Assembly (NCBI RefSeq): GCF_003001815.1 | Contig: NZ_PVMZ01000004.1 | Span: forward strand, 434,001 to 498,000 | Length of the DNA stretch: 64,000 bases | Direction: 5' to 3' | DNA from: Actinoplanes italicus | GTDB taxonomy: Bacteria; Actinomycetota; Actinomycetes; Mycobacteriales; Micromonosporaceae | Translations under genes and position numbers: made by a program | Part shown: in pieces, positions 57,710 through 64,000 of the stretch | How the letters are laid out: every line of letters starts with the position of its first letter | How positions within the stretch are numbered: position 1 is the first letter of the stretch | The notes under the pieces: generated by a model | What the model was told of the DNA's origin: nothing | Databases searched by the model: none | Seen by the model: only the letters and a program-made list of their open reading frames with translations

Positions 57710-59347
57710 GTGCATGTCGAGCCGGTTCTGATCTTTGTCCTCGCCGCCGTCGCGGTGGTCACGGTGGTGCAGTGGGTCGCCGGCCGGACCGGGCTGCCCG
57801 CCGCCGCGCTGCTGCCGATCATCGGTGTCGGGTACGCCCTGCTGCCGGGGCCCAACATCCCCCTCGATCCGGACATCATCCTGGCCTTCGTGCTGCCACC
57901 GCTGCTGTACAGCGCCGCCCTGGACGCGTCGATGATCGCGATCCGCCGCAATCTGCGTACCGTCATCAGCCTGTCGGTGCTCCTCGTCCTTCTCACCGCG
58001 CTGCTGATCGGCCTGGGCTTCGCCTGGTTCGTCACCGGCGCGACCCTGGCCGCCGGCATCGCGGTCGGTGCGGCGGTCGCGCCACCCGACCCGGTCGCTG
58101 CGCTCGCCGTCGGCCGCAAGGTCGGCCTGCCTCCCCGGATCATCACCCTGATCCAGGGCGAGGGACTGCTCAACGACGCCACCGCACTCACCATCCTGAG
58201 CGTCGCGGTGGCCGCGGCTACGGGGGACGGCTTCTCGGCGCCGGCTGCACTCGGCCAGTTCCTGCTCGCGGCCACGGGCGGCGTTGCCGTGGGCGTGGTG
58301 GTCGCTTTCGCCGTCCGCCTGCTGTCCCGGCCGCTCAGCGGTGATCCGATGCTGGCGAACGCCGTGTCACTGGCCACACCGTTCGGCGCCTACCTTTTCG
58401 GTGAATTGGTCCACGTCTCCGGCGTGCTCGCCGTCGTCGTGGCGGGGCTGATCGTGGGACACCACACGCCGCGATCGGCTTCCGGCGCGGGCCGGCTGCA
58501 GACCAGCGCGGTCTGGCGGCTGGTCGACTTCCTGCTCGAGGGCTTCGTGTTCCTGCTGATCGGTCAGCAGCTGCCCGGAGTGATCCGGGGGCTGGCGGGA
58601 TACGACACCACCACCGTCGTCGTCGCGGTCGCGATCACCGTCGGTGTCACTCTGCTGCTGCGGCCGGTGTGGCTGGTGCTGACCCTGCTGCTGCCCGGAG
58701 CGCTGTACGCCCGGCGACGCCGGGACGGGACGACGTCCGTGCGATGGACCGGCCGGCAGGTGGTGGTCCTGAGCTGGGCCGGTACCCGGGGCGTGATCAG
58801 TCTCGCGGCGATCTTCACTCTGCCGCTGGTCACCGAGACCGGGGCCCGGTTCCCCGCTCGGGACCTGCTGCTGTTCTGCACCTTCGTGGTCGTGCTCGTC
58901 ACCCTGGTCGGGCAGGGCCTGACGTTCGCGCCGATGGTCCGGGCACTGGGACTGCGTGCTGACGACAACGATCAGGCGCTGCTGCGCAACGAGGCGCGGG
59001 CAGCGTCCGTGGAGGCCGCACTCGCCGCGCTCGACGAGCTGGAACAGCAGGAACACGACGACATCAGCGGCCAGGTGATCGAGACGATGCGCGAGCAGCT
59101 GAGGGCCCGGCTGAGCCGCTACCGGGACCGGCTGTCCATGCTGCGCGACAACGACTCGGCGGGCCCACCCATCTCGCCGCAGTACGAGGCCGCCCTGCAC
59201 GTGCGCCGCGTGGCCATCGACGCCCAGCGGGAGGAGTTCCTGCACTGGCGCGACGCCGGGCGGTTGTCCGACGAGGGCCTGCGCGTCCTGGAACGCGAAC
59301 TGGACCTCGAGGAACGACTGCTGCCGGACCGGCCGGCACGCCGGTGA
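57710..59347 (+). CDS. Na+/H+ antiporter (CPA1 family)
   Basis: The 545-residue product has about 12 membrane helices. It has the CPA1 signature [20 protein letters not shown], the helix [16 protein letters not shown] and Asp/Asn residues in the transport core, and a C-terminal cytoplasmic region of about 120 residues with a coiled-coil ([20 protein letters not shown]). It exchanges Na+ or other monovalent cations for H+. GTG 57710 follows AAGGAT at 6 bp. Confidence 0.9.
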   Translation: MHVEPVLIFVLAAVAVVTVVQWVAGRTGLPAAALLPIIGVGYALLPGPNIPLDPDIILAFVLPPLLYSAALDASMIAIRRNLRTVISLSVLLVLLTALLIGLGFAWFVTGATLAAGIAVGAAVAPPDPVAALAVGRKVGLPPRIITLIQGEGLLNDATALTILSVAVAAATGDGFSAPAALGQFLLAATGGVAVGVVVAFAVRLLSRPLSGDPMLANAVSLATPFGAYLFGELVHVSGVLAVVVAGLIVGHHTPRSASGAGRLQTSAVWRLVDFLLEGFVFLLIGQQLPGVIRGLAGYDTTTVVVAVAITVGVTLLLRPVWLVLTLLLPGALYARRRRDGTTSVRWTGRQVVVLSWAGTRGVISLAAIFTLPLVTETGARFPARDLLLFCTFVVVLVTLVGQGLTFAPMVRALGLRADDNDQALLRNEARAASVEAALAALDELEQQEHDDISGQVIETMREQLRARLSRYRDRLSMLRDNDSAGPPISPQYEAALHVRRVAIDAQREEFLHWRDAGRLSDEGLRVLERELDLEERLLPDRPARR

Positions 59348-59362
59348 ACCCGGAGCACGCAC

Positions 59363-59998
59363 TCACGCGTTCAGGTAGGTCAGCACGGCCAGGACCCGGC
59401 GATTGTCATCGTCGGAAGGAGGCATGTCGAGCTTGGTCAGCATGTTGTTGATGTGCTTGCTCACGGCCTTCTCCGTGATGCCGAGCTTGGTCGCGATCGC
59501 GGCATTGGAACGGCCCTGAGCCATCTCCCCGAGCACCTCCCGTTCCCGGGCGGTGAGCACTGCCAGCGGCTCCCGGCGGGCGAGCAGCCGGGAGATCACC
59601 TCGGGATCCATGGCGGTGCCACCGCCGGCCACCCGATGCACGGCCTCGACGAAGTCGCCGACATCGGCCACCCGGTCCTTGAGCAGATATCCGATGCCGC
59701 CGTGCGGGGTACTGAGCAGCTCCCGGGCGTACAGCGGCTCCACGTGCTGCGAGAGCATGAGAATCGGCAGGCCCGGCAACCTGGTCCGGGCGGCGATGGC
59801 CGCTTGCAGACCTTCGTCGGTGAAGGTGGGCGGAAGGCGTACGTCGAGGACTGCCACGTCGGGCCGGTGCTCGAGCAGGGCGGGCAACAGCGCGGGGCCG
59901 TTGTCGACGGTGGCTACGACGTCGAAGTCGAACGCCTGCAGCAGCCTGGTCAGGCCGTCGCGGAGCAGGGCGTGGTCCTCGGCGATCACAACGCGCAC
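59363..59998 (-). CDS. NarL/FixJ-family response regulator
   Basis: The 211-residue product has a receiver domain (Glu7-Asp8, phosphoacceptor Asp52 in VAVLDVRLPP, Lys in YLLKDRVAD) and a C-terminal LuxR-type HTH (LTAREREVLGEMAQGRSNAA, TEKAVSKHINNMLTKLD). Its start overlaps the kinase stop by 13 bp, so the two genes are coupled. The desaturase gene beyond the kinase is a candidate target. Confidence 0.9.
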   Translation of the reverse strand: MRVVIAEDHALLRDGLTRLLQAFDFDVVATVDNGPALLPALLEHRPDVAVLDVRLPPTFTDEGLQAAIAARTRLPGLPILMLSQHVEPLYARELLSTPHGGIGYLLKDRVADVGDFVEAVHRVAGGGTAMDPEVISRLLARREPLAVLTAREREVLGEMAQGRSNAAIATKLGITEKAVSKHINNMLTKLDMPPSDDDNRRVLAVLTYLNA

Positions 59999-61266
59999 GG
60001 CAACTCCATGGTGATGACGGTCGGTCCTCCGGGTGGGCTCGACAGCTTGATCGTGCCGTCGAAGGCGGCGAGGCGTCGTTCGATACCGCGCAGCCCGGTA
60101 CCGGCGGCGGGATCGGCACCGCCTCGGCCGTCGTCGGTGACGACCATCGTCAGCACACCGGCCGCGTGCCGGGAGAACACCGAGCCGTGGTGGGCACGGC
60201 TGTGCCGGATGACGTTGGTCAGTGCCTCGGCGACGGCGAAGTAGGCCGCGGACTCCAGGGGCAGGTCGGGCCGTGCCGGCAGGTCGACGTCGACCGTGAT
60301 CGGTATGGGCAGGCTGAGCGCCAGCGCCTGGACCGCGCCGTCGAGCCCGCGTTCGGCGAGTACCGGCGGGTGGATGCCTCGGACGAGGTCGCGCAGCTCG
60401 CCCAGAGCGGCTCTGCTGGATGCGCGGGCTTCGGCGAGCAGCTTGTGGGCCTCGGCCGGGTCACGGTCGATGAGGTTGTCGGCCAGCCCGATCATCATGC
60501 TCAACGAGGCGAGCCGGGCCTGTGCGCCGTCGTGCAGGTCCCGTTCGATGCGGCGCAGCTCCGCCGCCTGTGCGTCCACCGTGCCGGCGCGCGTGACGGT
60601 CAGCTGGGTGACGCGCAGACGCAGTTCGGTCGCTCGGGTGGGTGCGAGCAGAAGCCGGGCGAACAGCGCGTCGACCCGGCGCAGCCTCGGCGCCAGCCAC
60701 AGCCCGGCGGCGAGGATGATCGCGCCCTGTGGCACGCAGAGCAGACCGGCGAGGAACGTGTCGACGGACCAGATGACTCCGTAGCCGTACCAGCCGGTGC
60801 CGAGCCAGATCCACGACGGCGTCAGCGTCAGCCCCAGAAGCCCGTACAACGGCACCAGCACACCGATCGTCCCAAGCGTGAGACCGACGACGGCTCCGGG
60901 CGCCAGCCAGGCCAGATCCCGCCACGTGGCCGGATCCGTCACGGTCCATCGAAACCGTTCCCAGCCGTCGGTGATCGCGCGTTCCGGGGGCGGCTGGTAG
61001 GGGCGGGTCACCAGCACACCGGCCCGGGATGCACGCCTGCGCTCCAGGTCGGTGCGCTTGCGGACCAGCGTCATGGTCCACGGGACCAGAGCCAGCCCGA
61101 GGTACGGTACCGGCGTCAACGCCAACGCGACGACCGAGACGGCCAGCAACGGAACGTTGGTGAGCGCCAGCCCGATCGCCGCCATCTGGTCCAGTACGCT
61201 TTGCAGCCCCTGCCGGGCCCCACGTCCCAGGGTCGCACCGCCGACGCGCAGTCTCACGAACTCCAT
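59986..61266 (-). CDS. Sensor histidine kinase (HisKA_3) with membrane sensor region
   Basis: The 426-residue product has four N-terminal membrane helices in two pairs (about 30-60 and 118-200) of the 'sensor' type seen in actinobacterial kinases. The phosphoacceptor block is RRIERDLHDGAQARLASLSM and the HATPase has N-box AEALTNVIRHSRAHH and G-box GTGLRGIERRLAAFDG. No large external domain is present, so it probably senses a membrane property. It is divergent from a fatty-acid desaturase gene (101 bp between starts), a layout reminiscent of the DesK-DesR/desaturase logic of Bacillus. Confidence 0.85.
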   Translation of the reverse strand: MEFVRLRVGGATLGRGARQGLQSVLDQMAAIGLALTNVPLLAVSVVALALTPVPYLGLALVPWTMTLVRKRTDLERRRASRAGVLVTRPYQPPPERAITDGWERFRWTVTDPATWRDLAWLAPGAVVGLTLGTIGVLVPLYGLLGLTLTPSWIWLGTGWYGYGVIWSVDTFLAGLLCVPQGAIILAAGLWLAPRLRRVDALFARLLLAPTRATELRLRVTQLTVTRAGTVDAQAAELRRIERDLHDGAQARLASLSMMIGLADNLIDRDPAEAHKLLAEARASSRAALGELRDLVRGIHPPVLAERGLDGAVQALALSLPIPITVDVDLPARPDLPLESAAYFAVAEALTNVIRHSRAHHGSVFSRHAAGVLTMVVTDDGRGGADPAAGTGLRGIERRLAAFDGTIKLSSPPGGPTVITMELPCAL

Positions 61267-61366
61267 GACCTCCTGCCGGCACCGGCTGCGATGGTGGTGC
61301 TAGCACCACCAGGTCGAGGGTCCTAGCGCTCCTGACGATCGCGGTCCGGAGCGGTTGGATGGACAC

Positions 61367-62410
61367 ATGACAACTCTGACATCGGTGCCGCGGGCGGCGA
61401 CGACCGGCAGCGACTTCGCCGTCCTGGCTCGCCGGATCAACGCGGAAGGCCTGATGGAACGCAGGGCCGCCTACTACGTCGCCCGGATCAGCGTCGTCAC
61501 CCTCATGTTCGCCGGTGGGTGGACCGCATTCGTGCTCATCGGCTCGTCCTGGTGGCAGGTGGTGACGGCGGCGTTCCTGGCCATCACCTTCACCCAGGTG
61601 GGACTGCTGGCCCACGACCTCGCCCACCGGCAGGTGTTCCGCACCAAGCGGCCGGGAGAGATCGCCGGCCGCATCGCCGGCAACGTCGGCATCGGGATGA
61701 GCTACGGCTGGTGGATGGAGAAGCACACCCGTCACCACAACAACCCCAATCACGACGATCTCGACCCGGATGTGGCCCCCGAGGTGCTCATCTGGGCCAC
61801 CGAATCAGCTCTGGGACGACGCGGGTTGAAAGGCTTCGTCACCCGGCACCAGGCTGCGCTGTTCTTCCCGCTGCTCACTCTGCTCGCCGTCGACCTGAAG
61901 ATCTCCAGTGTCAGGGCCCTGCGCGGCGGAGTCGTGAAACGCCCACGGCTGGAGACCGCGCTGCTGATCGCGCACGGCGTCGGCTATCTGTCCGTACTGC
62001 TGATCGTTCTTCCGCCTCTGCAGGCTCTCGGGTTCCTCCTGCTCCACCAGGCATTGTTCGGCCTCTATCTCGGTATGACCTTCGCGCCCAATCACAAGGG
62101 CATGCCGCATCCGGCCGGTGACGAGGACTTCCTGCGCAAGCAGGTGCTGACCTCCCGCAACGTCCGTGGTGGCCGATTCACCGACGCGGCGCTGGGCGGC
62201 CTGAACTATCAGATCGAGCACCACCTGTTCCCCGGCATGCCGGCGCCCAACCTCCGTAAAGCCCAGCCCATCGTGCAGGCCTACTGCGCGGAGATCGGGG
62301 TGCCGTACGAGCAGACCGGCATCATCACGTCCTACCGCCAGGCACTGCGATACCTGCACGAGGTCGGCGCACCCGCCCGTGCCGAGCACGCGGCCCGCGC
62401 CCGCCGCTGA
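61367..62410 (+). CDS. Membrane fatty acid desaturase
   Basis: The 347-residue product is an integral-membrane di-iron desaturase with the three His boxes HDLAH (83-87), HTRHH (120-124) and QIEHH (282-286), and four membrane helices (about 43-62, 67-82, 165-180, 200-240). The Q-x-x-HH third box is typical of acyl-lipid/front-end and actinobacterial desaturases. It introduces a double bond into membrane acyl chains. ATG 61367 is the family start. A divergent two-component system may control it. Confidence 0.9.
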   Translation: MTTLTSVPRAATTGSDFAVLARRINAEGLMERRAAYYVARISVVTLMFAGGWTAFVLIGSSWWQVVTAAFLAITFTQVGLLAHDLAHRQVFRTKRPGEIAGRIAGNVGIGMSYGWWMEKHTRHHNNPNHDDLDPDVAPEVLIWATESALGRRGLKGFVTRHQAALFFPLLTLLAVDLKISSVRALRGGVVKRPRLETALLIAHGVGYLSVLLIVLPPLQALGFLLLHQALFGLYLGMTFAPNHKGMPHPAGDEDFLRKQVLTSRNVRGGRFTDAALGGLNYQIEHHLFPGMPAPNLRKAQPIVQAYCAEIGVPYEQTGIITSYRQALRYLHEVGAPARAEHAARARR

Positions 62411-62483
62411 CGGAACCTCCGGGAGACGTCCGGCATTTCGGCGGTGACATGGGGTATGCAGAGAACAGCGTGAGGAGACCACC

Positions 62484-62744
62484 ATGTCCGGCAACACTGA
62501 GATGATCATTCGGTTCCACCCGGTGGGCGGTGAGGACGTGGCCGTGCTGACCAGCGACTTCCCAGGCCCGGACGAAGCCGTCGAGGCGATCGCCCGGGCG
62601 CTGGACGAGGGACGCGCCCTGATCCTCACCCGAGCCAGGTACGACCGGGAGACCGGCGAGAACGCCGTACTCGTCAATCTGGCGAACGTCGTATCGATAA
62701 GGGTGGCACGGCACGACAGCGCGACGAGCGGCCAATACCTGTAG
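62484..62744 (+). CDS. Small hypothetical protein
   Basis: The 86-residue product is alpha/beta with a helix (PDEAVEAIARALDEGRALIL) between strands (MIIRFHPVGGEDVAVLTSDF, AVLVNLANVVSIRVAR). No family recognised; the pattern resembles small actinobacterial proteins of unknown role. ATG 62484 follows GAGGAGACC. Confidence 0.7.
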   Translation: MSGNTEMIIRFHPVGGEDVAVLTSDFPGPDEAVEAIARALDEGRALILTRARYDRETGENAVLVNLANVVSIRVARHDSATSGQYL

Positions 62745-62766
62745 GGACGACGCCGGGTCCGGGCCG

Positions 62767-64000
62767 TCACGGCTCCCGGCCGGCGTTGCGGGGCAGGCGG
62801 ATGGTGAAGGTCGTGGTGCTCGCGTCGGGCTCGCTCAAGGTCAGGGTGCCCCGGTGCTGTTCGACGATCGCCCGGGCGAGGGTGAGACCGAGGCCTGAGC
62901 CGGGGACTCCCCCATGGCGCAGCTCATCGCTGCGGTAGAACAGCTCGAAGACACGAGCGTGCTGGTCGGCGGGGATCCGCGGACCGCTGTTGGCGACCGT
63001 GACCACGGCGGTGCGCTCGTCCCCGCGTACGGTGACGCTGACGCGGCTGTCCCGCGGCGCCCACATTCGTGCGTTGCTCAGCAGTTCGTCGAGGGCAGCG
63101 CGGATCCGGTCCGGGTCGGCGTACACGGGCAGTGTCGCCGGTGCGTCGACATCGATGCCGGCAGCCGGGTCGTCGGGGGCGGCAGCGGCTCGGACGATCT
63201 CGGTGAGGTCGATGCGGCGGGAGTGCAACGGTATGTGTCCGGCCCTGGTGCCGGCCACGTCGAGAAGGGTCGCGACGAGCCGGTTGAGCTCCGCGGCGCG
63301 CCGGCTGATCACCTCGAGCATCTGCTGCCGTTCGGCGGCCGGTATGTCGGGTTCGGCGCGCAGCATCTCGGCATTGGCCTGGATGCCGGTCAACGGGGTG
63401 CGCAACTCATGGCCGACCAGGGTGATGTACTCGTCGCGGCTGTGTTCCAGTGCCGTGATGGACTCGTCGGCCCGGCGCCGTTCGAGGAATTCCCCGAGAT
63501 GCGCGGCGATGCTGGTGAGAATCGCCGTACGCATGTCGTCGGGTGTCTCGTCGTGGTCGCTGTAGAAGATCAGGACACCGAGAACCGACGAGCCGCTGGG
63601 AATCGGTACGGCCAGCGCGGCACGCAGCGGACTCCAGTCGGTCTGAGCGGCGGTGATCGGGTCACTGCCGAGGTCGGTCACCCACACCGGCTTCCTGCTC
63701 TCCCATGCGCAACCGGCGAGGCCCTCTCCCTCGAGGAGATCACCCACCCGGTCGAGGCCGTCCGAGGGGTCGTCGTGGGCCTGCCAGCGGTTACGCCGCT
63801 GGATCACCTGCCCGACCCGGTCGATCGTCCAGAACTCGCAGGCGGCCCAGCCGAGCATGACGCCGACGGTCTTCACCGCGTTCGCGATGATCAGACCGGC
63901 CGGCCCGACCTCACCGAGAATCTCGGAGACCCGGACGACGCAGTCCTTCAGCTGTTTCGCCCTGCCGAGCAGCGTGACGTCGTGAAAGGCCAGGACCGCG
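62767..64000 (-). CDS. GAF-domain sensor histidine kinase, 5' end outside window
   Basis: The visible 410 residues contain the end of a PAS-like domain at the window edge (AVLAFHDVTLLGRAKQLKDC, read from 64000 inwards) and a GAF domain (about 63930-63460). HisKA follows with phosphoacceptor HSRDEYITLVGHELRTPLTG, then a HATPase with N-box DELLSNARMWAP and G1/G2 boxes (GSGLGLTLARAIVEQHRG). It is a cytoplasmic-looking hybrid-sensing kinase, with the first part and any membrane region outside the window. A GTG at 63876 could start a shorter form, but the frame stays open beyond it. Confidence 0.85.
   Translation of the reverse strand, partial: AVLAFHDVTLLGRAKQLKDCVVRVSEILGEVGPAGLIIANAVKTVGVMLGWAACEFWTIDRVGQVIQRRNRWQAHDDPSDGLDRVGDLLEGEGLAGCAWESRKPVWVTDLGSDPITAAQTDWSPLRAALAVPIPSGSSVLGVLIFYSDHDETPDDMRTAILTSIAAHLGEFLERRRADESITALEHSRDEYITLVGHELRTPLTGIQANAEMLRAEPDIPAAERQQMLEVISRRAAELNRLVATLLDVAGTRAGHIPLHSRRIDLTEIVRAAAAPDDPAAGIDVDAPATLPVYADPDRIRAALDELLSNARMWAPRDSRVSVTVRGDERTAVVTVANSGPRIPADQHARVFELFYRSDELRHGGVPGSGLGLTLARAIVEQHRGTLTLSEPDASTTTFTIRLPRNAGREP

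Noticed and set aside
1..64000. tRNA, rRNA, CRISPR arrays, insertion sequences
   Set aside because: None seen on either strand: no repeat-spacer pattern, no transposase-like frame and no cloverleaf with CCA-type end. A dedicated search could still find a divergent RNA gene.

Overview
This is a 64-kb stretch of a very GC-rich chromosome with many GTG/TTG starts. The gene content is that of a filamentous actinobacterium. Signs include a mycothiol-dependent maleylpyruvate-isomerase-like protein, an F420-linked reductase remnant, an MSMEG_1061-type flavoprotein, GPP34/GOLPH3-like and RsbW-like proteins, and many secreted ricin-lectin and discoidin proteins. Micromonosporaceae, for example an Actinoplanes relative, fits best, but that is inference and no rRNA marker is present. 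I saw no tRNA, rRNA, CRISPR array or intact insertion sequence.

Layout. 1-2.6 kb: tail of a luciferase-like oxidoreductase, then a secreted discoidin/beta-helix protein with a LacI-type operator upstream. 2.6-7.6 kb: a compact minus-strand three-gene operon (membrane NACHT-HEAT NTPase, PD-(D/E)XK nuclease, unknown partner) closed by a strong terminator; it looks like an undescribed defence module. 7.7-13 kb: small secreted proteins, an ArsR-like regulator, an ATP-grasp protein, a ricin lectin, a membrane-anchored Mrr-like nuclease and a VOC protein. 13-18 kb: a Ppx/GppA phosphatase, then a 1307-residue secreted SGNH-Fn3-toxin protein. 18-29.5 kb: TetR and MerR units, a ThuA-ricin protein, acetyltransferases, a frameshifted gene and a cysteine-containing MerR operon. 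29.6-36.7 kb: a TAP-like peptidase, then GPP34, TetR and S9 peptidase genes that share an operator, a MerR and a luciferase-like oxidoreductase. 36.7-44.7 kb: a two-component system, a DUF418 protein, an RsbW-like kinase with a STAS stub, a PadR operon, a NERD-like protein and a secreted trypsin-like protease. 44.8-50.4 kb: an orphan CoxS/CoxM pair, an M20 amidohydrolase and an orphan CheB. 50.5-56.8 kb: a MerR/SDR pair, a META-domain protein, a MarR-like gene, a nitroreductase and a methyltransferase. 56.8-64 kb: a small protein, cspA with an attenuator-like leader, a Na+/H+ antiporter, a two-component system divergent from a desaturase, and a sensor kinase cut by the window edge.

How it works together. 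Most of the window is short independent units in which a one-component regulator sits beside its likely target, and in several cases operator-like dyads are visible. Extracellular functions (lectins, proteases, a glycan-binding protein, a toxin) and nuclease or NTPase genes of possible defence function are over-represented, so this looks like accessory rather than core chromosome.

Start codons were chosen from ribosome-binding sites, signal peptides and family N-termini, so several differ from the longest open frame. All domain calls are from reading the sequence; no database search was possible.
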